A stretch of 64,000 nucleotides of DNA from Cohnella luojiensis (GTDB taxonomy: Bacteria > Bacillota > Bacilli > Paenibacillales > Paenibacillaceae), in the NCBI RefSeq assembly GCF_004564235.1, contig NZ_SOMN01000001.1, positions 62,001 through 126,000 on the forward strand. Direction: 5' to 3'. Under the pieces are notes generated by a model. The model searched no databases and was not told where the DNA came from. It saw only the letters and a program-made list of their open reading frames with translations. This document shows positions 26,522 through 35,447 of this stretch, in pieces; the first letter of the stretch is position 1; each line of letters opens with the position of its first letter. Both the position numbers and the translations under genes were made by a program.

Positions 26522-27448
26522 ATGAAACGAATGACAATCATTTTTTCGTTCCTCATTATTTCCGTTATGACGATGAATGGTTGCGCGGATACAACGATCA
26601 CTGATACGGTAACGGAGAAGAAAATAAAACAAATGAACATCCTCACCCCATCCTTAAGCTTGGTGAAAGTTGAAACGGACGGCATGTTATCGGATGTCGG
26701 TTACGCCGGATACCACCCGTTCGGGCTAGGAAGCAACGTGGTGGTTGATATGAGTTTCTATGCAAGCAACGAAGTTTCCCGTGGGGATATCGTCTTATTC
26801 AAGACAAAGAACAACAACAATCAAAACACGGATATGGCAAGAGTCGTCGGGCTACCAGGAGAATCGGTGAACATCGAAAAAGGCCAAGTCTATATCGACG
26901 GAAATAAACTGGATACGTTCTATGGGGATGACAGCTCTTCTAAAAACAATGATTCGATGGATGAACCGTTGACGTTACACGAAAACGAATATTTCATATT
27001 AGCGGACGTGCATTGGAGAGGGTTCAATGATAGCCAAACAACGGGTACCGCGTTTAGTAAAGAGGAGATTCTGGGAAAAGTCGTCGGGTATAACAAAAAA
27101 CTGAACTACGATTTGGATTTTATCAAAAATAATGCAAGAATCGGTATGTCTGATCTCGAAGTCAGAGCTATGCTTGGCAATGACAATTATTCGCAGCATG
27201 TCGATAACAGCGATGTATGGATGTATGAATCCAAGAAGGCGGATGGTAAGCCGAGGAACTTAAACGAAGTGGCTTTCGAGGAAATTCAAAAGGGTACTTT
27301 GCGATACCAATTGTTCATCATCTGGAAAAAAGACAAAACCTTTATGTATTCGTACTTTTATAAGGGTGAAGACGGCGATGTATGGAACTTTAGCATTAAT
27401 CCCGATGGAACAACGCAGCAAAATTCAGCTTCCAATCCAGTGAGCTAG
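26522..27448 (+). CDS. Signal peptidase I (S26)-like lipoprotein, probable pseudoenzyme
   Basis: 308 residues. The N-terminus is a lipoprotein signal (MTMNGC, Cys at about 21). Residues ~45-200 align by eye with type I signal peptidase: RGDIVLFKT (box C), ARVVGLPGESVNIEKGQVYIDG (box D), HENEYFILADVHWRGFNDSQ (box E) and FSKEEILGKVVG. The box B Ser (SM) position reads TDGM and the box D Lys before RVVGLPG reads Ala, so both catalytic residues seem to be lost. A C-terminal part (~210-308) contains a SmpA/BamE-like GMSDLEVRAMLG stretch. Function unknown; it may bind rather than cut signal peptides. Confidence 0.7.
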   Translation: MKRMTIIFSFLIISVMTMNGCADTTITDTVTEKKIKQMNILTPSLSLVKVETDGMLSDVGYAGYHPFGLGSNVVVDMSFYASNEVSRGDIVLFKTKNNNNQNTDMARVVGLPGESVNIEKGQVYIDGNKLDTFYGDDSSSKNNDSMDEPLTLHENEYFILADVHWRGFNDSQTTGTAFSKEEILGKVVGYNKKLNYDLDFIKNNARIGMSDLEVRAMLGNDNYSQHVDNSDVWMYESKKADGKPRNLNEVAFEEIQKGTLRYQLFIIWKKDKTFMYSYFYKGEDGDVWNFSINPDGTTQQNSASNPVS

Positions 27449-27488
27449 AAATAAACCGTAATAATCACCTTAATAAATAAATGGCAGA

Positions 27489-27528
27489 GCTGTCTCAAAA
27501 GTGGATAACTTTTGAGCAGCTTCTTTTA
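27489..27528 (+). terminator. Terminator after the lipoprotein pair
   Basis: GCTG-CTCAAAAGT pairs with ACTTTTGAG-CAGC with one bulged base and a T-rich tail. The sequence also resembles ends of IS elements of the CTGTCTCAAAAG type, so it could be an IS relic reused as terminator. Confidence 0.65.
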
Positions 27529-27553
27529 TTAATAATGGATTCACCAACTCTTG

Positions 27554-27715
27554 CTTAACGGCAAAACCTGCCGCTATGCGGTCCGTTGCCCGCCACTTGC
27601 GGGGGCTTAACGGCAAAACCTGCCGCTACGCGGTCCTTACCTCGCCACTTGCGTGGTCTTAACGGCAAAACCTGCCGCTAAGCGGTCCTTACCTCGCCAC
27701 TCGTACGGTCTTAAC
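27554..27715. repeat. 52-bp tandem repeat, three copies plus a 6-base start of a fourth
   Basis: Units begin CTTAACGGCAAAACCTGCCG at 27554, 27606 and 27658, with exact 52-base spacing, and the next CTTAAC begins at 27710. Copies 2 and 3 are nearly identical; copy 1 differs mostly in its second half. Each unit contains the small palindromes CGGCA..TGCCG and CCGCTA.GCGG. No start codon plus SD supports coding. Confidence 0.9.
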
Positions 27716-28141
27716 CATGCCACGAAGCAAAGGGCAGCAGGCGCCCTACCTGCGTCCCCCTTCCCCCAGAAGGTTTTTGCAATGGAAAAATGGCGGGAGC
27801 TAGAGGCAGGAAGCGGGTATAGGTCTCGGAAGAGCGGAGCGTCCGCCTCTGTAAACCCTTTGCCACCTTTTCTGCATTTATCCATCAGGCAAAGGGTTTA
27901 CAGGAAGCGGCTGGAGAGACTTATACCCGCGTACTGCCGCCTTAGCTCCCGAACCTCCTGAACCTCTCCTTTCAAAAACCACTGTCCATTTTTATCCCCC
28001 CATAATCGGAATAACATCTTATAGCCGCTCGAAGCCCTCTTTATAATGAAGGGAGCGGCAACTTTCCGCTACTCGCAACAACCAGATTACACCTGTCCTG
28101 TTATAATAAAGTCATATTATCGAGAGGACGGGCACCTGCAG
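27716..28141. other. Remaining gene-free interval before the sensor kinase
   Basis: Apart from the hairpin element, it holds C/T-rich sequence, and a possible -10 (TATAAT-like TTATAATAA near 28101) for the kinase gene. The open frames crossing it have no usable start and repeat-derived composition. Confidence 0.5.
27795..27950. repeat. Dispersed hairpin element, copy A
   Basis: Long imperfect inverted repeat: GGGAGCTA at the left pairs with TAGCTCCC at the right, GCGGGTATA with TATACCCGC, and a perfect 16-bp inner stem 27849-27864 with 27888-27903. A core of about 30 bases (27840-27869, starting CGTCCGCCTCT and ending GCCACCTT) recurs in copy B at 54448-54477 with about 25 of 30 identities. 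No ORF with a good start is found in it. Confidence 0.8.
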
Positions 28142-29992
28142 ATGAGTTTGAGCAAACGTATCTTTGCCGCTTTTTTCGCGTTCATCATCGTTCCGTTGTT
28201 CGTTCTTGGGAGCGTTTCCTACCTCGTTTTCCAGAAAGTCACACAGGAAAAGTACGCGGAGCAGACGGAATTAACCCTTAAGGCAATCGGCAGGAACATT
28301 AACAACATGATTAAAGAAGCCAACTACTTCTCCGACTTCTGGGTAACGACGGAGGATAGCGTGGAATCCGTGGAACAGGCGATAGACGCCAACACCGGCA
28401 GCGCAGAGATCGGAGGCGAGACCCCGCGGAGCCAAGAGTACATCGAATTGCTTGAGAAGGAGAGGCTTCGCCAGAGAGTGTTGTTGACTTATCCGGGAAT
28501 CAAATCCGTGACCTTATATGGTAACGATAATCGGGAAGTCTCGGTCAATTTTACCAAAGACACGCCAATCAATCGCGAGAATCTCGAGAGCAATCCCATC
28601 TATGCCGAGGTACTGCGGAAGAACGGCGCACCCGTATGGGTAGGCCCGAACGAGGACGTCGATTTAACTGGCGAGAGTAATCTTTTTACGCAAATCCGGG
28701 TACTGCTCGACATTGATTCGCTCAAGAGCAAAGGGATACTGGTCACGCGCTTTCAGATGAGCGAGATTAACCGGATTTTCAGCTTCTACAGCAGCCAAGG
28801 GAAGATCGATCGCCGTTTTCTCATTGTCGCCGGGAATGGCAAGGTCGTATTCGACAACGAATCCGTAGCTGAAGGTGAAAATATCTCGAATTTCGTGGAT
28901 ACCGTCGATGGTATCGATATGGAGAGCGGCAAATCCCAGAGTACGACATTATCCTTCGATGGCCGCAAAAGCCTAGTGTCCGTTCAGGATTTACAATTGC
29001 AGCGCCTTGGAGTCGGGGATTGGAAGCTTGTCATGGTGACGTCCTGGCAGTATTTGTCCGGCGATATGGCTCTCGTGCTTCGTTGGATGGTTGCCATCAC
29101 CGCCGTTTCTCTTATTCTGGCGCTTGTGTTTAACCTCATGTTCGTGCGCAGAACGGTTACCTTTATCGTGCGAGTCGTTAGGGCGATGCGTCAGGTAGAG
29201 CGTGGCGACCTCTCTACGCGGGTCAAGGTCGTAGGCAAGGATGAGACGACAACGTTGGCCCGCGGATTCAATAGTCTCGTCATGCGGATTTCGGAGCTGC
29301 TTGACGACGTTAAGCAAGAACAGTCGCGTAAGCGCAAGGCGGAGATGATGCTGCTGCAAGCCCAGATCAAGCCGCATTTCCTGTTTAACGCGCTCGAGTC
29401 CATCAATATTTTGGCGGTACAGAACGAAGGTCACAAGGTTAGCAAAATGGTGCAAAGGTTAGCGAACATTTTCCGGATCAGCATTCAGCAGAAGGAAGAA
29501 ATCACGATCGAGCAGGAGCTGGAGCATCTTATCAGCTACCTGGAAATTCAGAAATACCGTTTCGAGGAATTGTTCGAATATACGATCGACGTTCCAAGGG
29601 AGCTCCTGAGCAGTACCATATTGAAATTAACGCTTCAGCCTCTGGTGGAGAACAGCATCCAGCATGGGTTCGAAGGAGTCGATTACATGGGACGAATTAA
29701 CGTTTCCGCCCGCGCGGAAGGACGTAACATCGCCTTCTACATCGAAGACAACGGGATCGGAATCGACGAACAGCAGATGGCACGATTCGTTTCCAGCGGA
29801 ATGACTACCCTGCAGCAAATGTATGAGGAAAATCCGGAAACCGGGGAACGTCGCGGGCTTGGTGTCGGGAACGTGGCCGATCGTCTTCGAATCCATTACG
29901 GCAACGGGTTTGGGCTTATCTTGTGCAGCGCGCCGGGGCACGGAACGGTTATCAAATGTCTTATTCCGCAAGAAGCGGGGAGTGGTACTTAA
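28142..29992 (+). CDS. Sensor histidine kinase, YesM/LytS type
   Basis: 616 residues from ATG 28142. A CTG six bases earlier is better placed for the GAGAGG site, so the exact start is open. Membrane segment 1 at ~8-30, an extracellular sensor domain of Cache type to ~310, membrane segment 2 (~315-335), HAMP (QVERGDLSTRVKV onward), His_kinase domain with QIKPHFLFNALESIN (phospho-His at about 411), and HATPase_c with LVENSIQHGF and DNGIGID. It phosphorylates the regulator whose start codon overlaps its stop. Such pairs usually control sugar uptake; a sugar importer lies 7 kb downstream. Confidence 0.92.
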   Translation: MSLSKRIFAAFFAFIIVPLFVLGSVSYLVFQKVTQEKYAEQTELTLKAIGRNINNMIKEANYFSDFWVTTEDSVESVEQAIDANTGSAEIGGETPRSQEYIELLEKERLRQRVLLTYPGIKSVTLYGNDNREVSVNFTKDTPINRENLESNPIYAEVLRKNGAPVWVGPNEDVDLTGESNLFTQIRVLLDIDSLKSKGILVTRFQMSEINRIFSFYSSQGKIDRRFLIVAGNGKVVFDNESVAEGENISNFVDTVDGIDMESGKSQSTTLSFDGRKSLVSVQDLQLQRLGVGDWKLVMVTSWQYLSGDMALVLRWMVAITAVSLILALVFNLMFVRRTVTFIVRVVRAMRQVERGDLSTRVKVVGKDETTTLARGFNSLVMRISELLDDVKQEQSRKRKAEMMLLQAQIKPHFLFNALESINILAVQNEGHKVSKMVQRLANIFRISIQQKEEITIEQELEHLISYLEIQKYRFEELFEYTIDVPRELLSSTILKLTLQPLVENSIQHGFEGVDYMGRINVSARAEGRNIAFYIEDNGIGIDEQQMARFVSSGMTTLQQMYEENPETGERRGLGVGNVADRLRIHYGNGFGLILCSAPGHGTVIKCLIPQEAGSGT

Positions 29993-31623
29993 TGAAGCTT
30001 AAAGCATTGCTGGTGGATGACGAAGTAAACATCCTGAAGAACCTGCAATTGGTCATCCCTTGGGATACGCTCGATATCGAATTAATCGGCACGGCACGTA
30101 ACGGGGAGCAAGCTCTCGAGCTGGCGCGTTCGATGAAACCGCAGCTGATCCTTTGCGATATTCGGATGCCGGTCATGGACGGAATCGAATTTTTAAGCGC
30201 GCTTCGCGAGTTCGATACGGAAGCGGAGGTCATCATGATGACCGGGTATCAGGATTTTAGCTATGTCCGATCGGTTATACGCTATGAAGTAAAGGATTAC
30301 ATTCTGAAGCCGATCGATTACGAGGAGCTAGCGGAAACGATCAGGCGCCTTGCGGAAGGCGTTCGGGAAAGAAGCATCGAACAGCATTCCATGCAGCAAG
30401 AATGGAAACAGGTATTCCATCTGGCCTACGAGAAAGTGCTCTATGATCGGATAATCGATCTGGGGGGGACGTCGAACCGTTCTTTCCTGAAGCTCAGCGA
30501 AGCGGAGGGAGAGAATCTAGCCTTCGCCATGATGCTGGTGGACGTCGCGGACTATTCCAAACGGGAGAGGTCTTGGGAGGATAAGGAGCGCAAGCTTTGG
30601 AACTTTGCCATTCATAACATCCTTCAGGAGAATCTCGTTTCCTTCGAGGTTCCACACTCCGTATTGCAGGTGAGAAGCGGCGAGTGGTGCGTATTGATCG
30701 AACGGATTCCGCCGGATATTTACGACCGCGGGCAATGCATGGCTTGGGCGGAAAAGCTGCGTCAAGCGGTAGAAAGCTATCTGAAGCTAAACATCAGAGT
30801 CGCATTGCATCCATCCGAGGTGAGCCTGAAGCAGCTGGCCAAATCGTACAAGAGCCTGCAACGTTCGCTAAATCTGTCTCCGGCTGCGAATAAGGGCGTC
30901 ATCATCTCCGAGAAGTCCAGAGGAAACGCGGATACGTCGCAGCAACTGTGGGACAGCATTGAAGAAATGGTGACGGGATTGAAGAGATGCGACCGACGCC
31001 GTACGGAAACCGCTCTGAAGGAGCTGAACGACAGCTTCCGATCGCTGCCCGAAACCTCATTCGAACGGGTCGCTCCTATCGTGCATTATTTGTGCATCCA
31101 TTTGTTGCGGGAGATGCGCGCGATGGAAGTCATCAATCGAGACGAGGAGCTCGCGATTTGGAGTCAAATCGACCAGCATCATGGCATTCGCGAAACGCTG
31201 CTGGTCATCAATCGGCTCGTGGACCAATCTCTCGAAAGCGTCATGAAGAAGAAGACCAGCGATGTGCTTATGTTATCTGCAAGGGATTATATCGAACGCA
31301 ACCTGTCGACAGAGCTTAGCATCGACCTATTGGCCGATTATTTAGGAATTAGCGGCAGCTATTTCAGTCTATTGTTTAAGCAGCATGTCGGGGAGACCTT
31401 CGTTGAATACGTAACGAAGCAAAGGATGGAGATGGCTAAGTCTTTGCTTGCCTTAAGCGATAAGAGCGTTACGCAGGTCGGCCAGATGGTCGGTTATGCG
31501 GAAAGGCGTTATTTCACGCGGGTGTTCAGCAAATATACGGGGATGCTTCCGTCTGAATTCCGCGAAAGGCAACAAAATCAATCCGGAGCGGAGCTGCCTG
31601 CTTGGGTGAATCACGAAGGATGA
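29992..31623 (+). CDS. Response regulator with AraC-type DNA-binding domain (YesN type)
   Basis: 543 residues. The receiver domain has KALLVDDEVN, phosphorylatable Asp in LILCDIRMPVMDG (~56), MMTGYQDF and KPIDYEEL. A ~300-residue middle of YesN-like type follows, then a C-terminal AraC pair of helix-turn-helix motifs (LSIDLLADYLGISGSYFSLLFKQHVG and GYAERRYFTRVFSKYTGMLPSEFR). ATG 29992 overlaps the kinase stop (TAATG). Confidence 0.92.
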   Translation: MKLKALLVDDEVNILKNLQLVIPWDTLDIELIGTARNGEQALELARSMKPQLILCDIRMPVMDGIEFLSALREFDTEAEVIMMTGYQDFSYVRSVIRYEVKDYILKPIDYEELAETIRRLAEGVRERSIEQHSMQQEWKQVFHLAYEKVLYDRIIDLGGTSNRSFLKLSEAEGENLAFAMMLVDVADYSKRERSWEDKERKLWNFAIHNILQENLVSFEVPHSVLQVRSGEWCVLIERIPPDIYDRGQCMAWAEKLRQAVESYLKLNIRVALHPSEVSLKQLAKSYKSLQRSLNLSPAANKGVIISEKSRGNADTSQQLWDSIEEMVTGLKRCDRRRTETALKELNDSFRSLPETSFERVAPIVHYLCIHLLREMRAMEVINRDEELAIWSQIDQHHGIRETLLVINRLVDQSLESVMKKKTSDVLMLSARDYIERNLSTELSIDLLADYLGISGSYFSLLFKQHVGETFVEYVTKQRMEMAKSLLALSDKSVTQVGQMVGYAERRYFTRVFSKYTGMLPSEFRERQQNQSGAELPAWVNHEG

Positions 31624-31640
31624 TAGGGGGAGAGAAAATC

Positions 31641-33239
31641 GTGGCAGCGAACAAGAGCAATCGTTTTGAGCGGTTGGGATTGAAGGAGAAAATCGGACAG
31701 CTCTTCATGTGCGGCTTCGACGGCTTGGAGCCGACGAAAGGCTTCATGAATTTAATAAAGGATTACGGGCTTGGCGGCGTCATTTATTTCCGCAGGAACG
31801 TTCGGAACGCCGCTCAAGTCAAAGCTTTGTCAGCCAAGCTGCAGGAGGCATCCGCAGCTCCGTTATTTATAGCGATCGATCAGGAAGGCGGAATGGTCGT
31901 ACGCTTGGAGGAAGGCGTAACGGTAATGCCTGGAGCGATGGCGCAAGGGGCGGCAAGCAATGCCGAGTTAACGCGCGAGGCGGCGAAATGGTCCGGCGCG
32001 GAGCTGCGCGAGATCGGGATCAACATGAATTTCGCTCCATGCTTGGATGTCAATAATAACCCGAATAACCCGGTTATCGGAGTCCGTTCCTATGGGGAAG
32101 ACCCGAGTCATGTTGCCCGTTTGGGCACGGCTGCTATACATGGATATCGCGAAGGGGGCATCGTTGCCGTCGCTAAGCATTTTCCCGGCCATGGCGATAC
32201 GGCTGCGGATTCCCACCATGAGCTGCCTTCCGTCCCGCATAACGTGGACCGCTTGAATGAGGTGGAGCTGCTGCCGTTTCGCAAGGCAATCGAGCAGAAG
32301 GTGGACGCCATCATGACGGCTCACGTGGTGTTCCCCGCTTTCGAACCCGAAGGCATTCCAGCTACGCTATCCCGGAGGATATTGTCCGGACTGTTGCGGG
32401 ACGAACTAGGCTTTGAGGGCGTAATCGTGACGGATTGCTTGGAGATGAACGCGATCGCGGAGACGATCGGAGTAGCAAGAGGAGCGGTAGAGGCCATTAA
32501 AGCGGGTGCGGACCTGATACTGGTCAGCCACCGTTTGATTAGGCAGACCGCGGCTTTGGAGGCCGTGATGGAAGCTGTCATGACAGGGGAAATCCCCGAG
32601 TCGCGCATCGATGAGGCCGCGCGGAGAATATGGGAGCTTAAACAGTCGCGAGGTCTGTTCGTGAACGCGGCTCCCGCAACGAATCGGGCTCGTGCCGAAG
32701 AGGTACGGCGTCAATTAAGCGAAGCGTCGGTCACGGTCGTGAAAGGCGGAGAAGCGATTCCGTTATCGAAGAGCAGCAGTACGCTTGTCATATGGACGGA
32801 AGCTCGCGTCGGCACCGAGGTGATCGAGGTCATTTCTCAAGATTGGACGTTGGGTGCCGCTTTGGCTCAGTCGGGCTATGACATTCGGGAAATCAGAATC
32901 GGAATCGATCCGACGGCTGAAGAGGCCTCGGAAGTTCGCTCGGCGGCGGAAAGCTATCAGACGGTGATATTCGCCTCCTACGATGCTGGTTTCTCGTCCG
33001 GACAAACCGGATTGATCCGCGAATTGTCAGCGGACGGAAGGTTCAAGTTCGTATGGGTATCTCTGAGGACGCCTTACGATCTCTTGGTCGCTCCGGATGC
33101 CCCGACTTACTTGTGCGCTTTCGAGAACAAGCCCGCGATGATGACGGCAATAGCCGGAATCCTTTCCGGGGAGCTTGATGTGCTGGCGAAGCTGCCGGTG
33201 ACGATTGGTGAGCATGAACGGTTATCCGTAGAAGAGTAA
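31641..33239 (+). CDS. nagZ: Glycoside hydrolase family 3, NagZ-type beta-N-acetylhexosaminidase
   Basis: 532 residues. KHFPGHGDTAADSHHELPSV is the NagZ signature carrying the catalytic Asp-His dyad; FIAIDQEGG, DCLEMNAIAE and a C-terminal GH3_C-like domain (~380 onward) are also seen. There is no signal peptide, unlike the secreted YbbD form of B. subtilis, so it should act in the cytosol on imported amino-sugar disaccharides or muropeptides. Start GTG 31641 is set by GGGGGAG; ATG 31620 overlaps the regulator stop but has no site. Downstream of the two-component pair, possibly in the same transcript. Confidence 0.85.
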   Translation: MAANKSNRFERLGLKEKIGQLFMCGFDGLEPTKGFMNLIKDYGLGGVIYFRRNVRNAAQVKALSAKLQEASAAPLFIAIDQEGGMVVRLEEGVTVMPGAMAQGAASNAELTREAAKWSGAELREIGINMNFAPCLDVNNNPNNPVIGVRSYGEDPSHVARLGTAAIHGYREGGIVAVAKHFPGHGDTAADSHHELPSVPHNVDRLNEVELLPFRKAIEQKVDAIMTAHVVFPAFEPEGIPATLSRRILSGLLRDELGFEGVIVTDCLEMNAIAETIGVARGAVEAIKAGADLILVSHRLIRQTAALEAVMEAVMTGEIPESRIDEAARRIWELKQSRGLFVNAAPATNRARAEEVRRQLSEASVTVVKGGEAIPLSKSSSTLVIWTEARVGTEVIEVISQDWTLGAALAQSGYDIREIRIGIDPTAEEASEVRSAAESYQTVIFASYDAGFSSGQTGLIRELSADGRFKFVWVSLRTPYDLLVAPDAPTYLCAFENKPAMMTAIAGILSGELDVLAKLPVTIGEHERLSVEE

Positions 33240-33251
33240 GCTGGGATGGGC

Positions 33252-33307
33252 GACAAAAGACGATTTTCTTCTCCGTTTCATTAGCGGTGGAAATCGTCTT
33301 TTTTGTC
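33252..33307 (+). terminator. Terminator after nagZ
   Basis: GACAAAAGACGATTT (33252-33266) pairs with AAATCGTCTTTTTTGTC (33291-33307) around a ~24-base loop, with T-run inside the right arm. Confidence 0.75.
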
Positions 33308-33361
33308 TCCTTGATGTATAATAACGGGCAGGAGAGAGACGACGGAAGGGCGGTATATCCC

Positions 33362-34618
33362 ATGACTTATTCGCGTTCGAGGACGCAAAATCAACAGAAA
33401 ACGAAACGTCGAAGCAGAACGCGGTTGTTATTTCTCGTTAATGCGATTTTATTGTTAGGCATCATCACGGTCGTTGCGCTCGTTTGGAAATCGAATCAGG
33501 ATGGACAAGCCGTTAATTCCGGCAAACCGCAAGCCCAAAGCGAGGCATCTCCGAGCGACGAATGGCAGCCTTCTGAGATAACCCAGGAGCCGGCGGAAGA
33601 GGAGGGAGAGGAACCTGCCGCGTCGCCATCCGAAGAGGAAGATGACGTTTCCGTACCTTTGGAGGGCGATGGAGAAACCGTTTCTCTAGCGCTAGTAGGC
33701 GATATTCTTCCTGCAGCCAAGGTATTGGATCTTATGAAGATCAATGGATTCGATTATCCTTTCCGCGAGGCTAAGGCGGTGTTGGAAGCGGCAGACGTTA
33801 CGGCCGGAAATCTAGAGACTCCGATCACGACGCGGGGCACGCCTGCCAAGAACAAGCAATACGTGTTCCGGGGAAGCGCGGAAGCCGTTCCGGCCCTGAA
33901 GGAAGCGGGATTCGATTTCTTATCCCTCGCGAATAATCATACATTGGATTATGGCTGGCAAGGCTTGAGCGACACGATGGACGCGCTTGACGATGCCGAC
34001 CTGCAGCATGCGGGATCCGGTAACGACGATCGAGAAGCATTCGCTCCGGCATACATAGAAAGCAAAGGGATTACGGTTGGATTCGTAAGCGTTACCCGCG
34101 TCGTTCCGGAGGTGTCATGGAAGGCGGACCGCTCTCATCCGGGAGTAGCGGAAGCCTACTCTCCGAATCGCGCGGTCGCGGCGATCAAGGAAGCGAAGGA
34201 AAATGCGGATATTGTCGTCGTAATGGTGCATTGGGGCGTTGAAAGAGCCGAACGGCCTGTCGCGCATCAGACGGATCTGGCCCATCGGTTTGTCGATGCC
34301 GGTGCGGATTTAGTGACCGGAAGCCACCCGCATGTGCTTCAAGGCTTCGAAGCGTACAAAGGGAAATGGATTGCGTATAGTTTAGGCAACTTCGTATTCT
34401 CGACGACAGCGTCATCGAAGACGTCGGAAACCGGCGTATTGAATGCCGATTGCGGGAAGGATGGAACGTGCTCTTTACGGTTCGAGCCGATGTTCTCGAA
34501 GAATTCCCAACCGGCTCCGATGGATGACGTCGCAGCCAAAGCGCTCTTAGCCCGTCTGTCGACATTGTCTTATGGAGCCTCCGTGGAGGAGGATGGAAAG
34601 ATTGTGGCGCAGAATTAG
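33362..34618 (+). CDS. CapA family protein (PGA_cap metallophosphatase-like), membrane anchored
   Basis: 418 residues. A basic N-terminus (KTKRRSRTR), one membrane segment (~20-42), then a low-complexity Ser/Glu/Pro linker of ~75 residues, then the CapA domain: LALVGDILPA, AGNLETPIT, LANNHTLDYG, VMVHWG and VTGSHPHVLQGFE. These are the metallophosphoesterase-like ligands of the capsule/poly-gamma-glutamate CapA family; no capB/capC neighbours exist here, so a role in polyglutamate synthesis is not supported. Start ATG 33362. Confidence 0.87.
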   Translation: MTYSRSRTQNQQKTKRRSRTRLLFLVNAILLLGIITVVALVWKSNQDGQAVNSGKPQAQSEASPSDEWQPSEITQEPAEEEGEEPAASPSEEEDDVSVPLEGDGETVSLALVGDILPAAKVLDLMKINGFDYPFREAKAVLEAADVTAGNLETPITTRGTPAKNKQYVFRGSAEAVPALKEAGFDFLSLANNHTLDYGWQGLSDTMDALDDADLQHAGSGNDDREAFAPAYIESKGITVGFVSVTRVVPEVSWKADRSHPGVAEAYSPNRAVAAIKEAKENADIVVVMVHWGVERAERPVAHQTDLAHRFVDAGADLVTGSHPHVLQGFEAYKGKWIAYSLGNFVFSTTASSKTSETGVLNADCGKDGTCSLRFEPMFSKNSQPAPMDDVAAKALLARLSTLSYGASVEEDGKIVAQN

Positions 34619-34676
34619 GAGTAGAACGAAAGGACTTGTAAATCTGCCTTTCCGATTTCCTTTGAGAGGGGTTAGT

Positions 34677-35447
34677 ATGATGGATATAAGCAGGCGTGCT
34701 GCTCTCCATCCTTGCGTGGCCCATAGGGGATTCTCCGGCATGGCGCCGGAGAATACGTTGGCAGCCTTCCGGTTGGCGATGAGCCAGCCCTACGTGCAAT
34801 GGATCGAACTGGACGTGCATCTATCCCGAGACGACGTACCTGTCGTTATTCACGACAGCACGTTGAAGCGAACGACAAACGCACAGGGATTGGTCAAGGA
34901 TTACACGGCGGAGGAGTTAGGTCGACTGGATGCGGGAGGCTGGTTTCATCCGTCATTCTCGTCAGAAGGCATTCCCACGTTGGATGAGGTTCTTGCCCTG
35001 ACGTCAGGAACCTGCAGGCTTAACGTAGAACTAAAGGGCGAATATGCGGACCGTGAGCTTCTTGCCCGTCAAACAGTAGAGGTTATTCGTTCACGTCATT
35101 TAGAACAAGATACCGTCATAACCTCGTTTGAGCCGGATATTCTTCAGGCAGTCCGTCGCTATTCCCCAACCTTGAAGACGGGGCTTATCATAGACGATCG
35201 ACCTTCGGACCTTGTCGAGAAGATTAAATTCATCGGGGCATCATATTTATCCATAGGGTTCCAGCACTTGAACGAACGTTTGCTTGAACGGACGGCCATC
35301 TCGGCAATCGACGTCATGGCATGGACGGTTAATTCGGTTTCCGATTTACGCAGGTTATCCAGGCGTCCGGAGCCGTTCCAGTTATGCACGAATTACCCGG
35401 ACCGCTGGTTAGCGGTTATGAAAGAGGAGAACCCATCCCATGAGTGA
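34677..35447 (+). CDS. Glycerophosphodiester phosphodiesterase
   Basis: 256 residues. VAHRGFSGMAPENTLAAF and WIELDVHLSRDDVPVVIHD carry the His-Arg, Glu and His of the GDPD active site; LNVELKGE gives the next Glu. It splits glycerophosphodiesters into glycerol-3-phosphate and an alcohol. No signal peptide, so intracellular. ATG 34677 (or 34680) follows GAGAGGGG. The stop overlaps the FAH gene by 8 bases. Confidence 0.9.
   Translation: MMDISRRAALHPCVAHRGFSGMAPENTLAAFRLAMSQPYVQWIELDVHLSRDDVPVVIHDSTLKRTTNAQGLVKDYTAEELGRLDAGGWFHPSFSSEGIPTLDEVLALTSGTCRLNVELKGEYADRELLARQTVEVIRSRHLEQDTVITSFEPDILQAVRRYSPTLKTGLIIDDRPSDLVEKIKFIGASYLSIGFQHLNERLLERTAISAIDVMAWTVNSVSDLRRLSRRPEPFQLCTNYPDRWLAVMKEENPSHE

Noticed and set aside
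27554-27715. CRISPR array from the 52-bp repeats
   Set aside because: The whole unit repeats without unique spacers, and no cas gene is in the window.
27637-27961. Short ORFs on both strands in the repeat interval
   Set aside because: They lie in tandem and inverted repeats, have no SD and carry repeat-derived Arg/Pro-rich composition.
33362-34618. Capsule or polyglutamate synthesis locus
   Set aside because: A lone capA-like gene without capB/capC is common in Firmicutes and does not show capsule synthesis.
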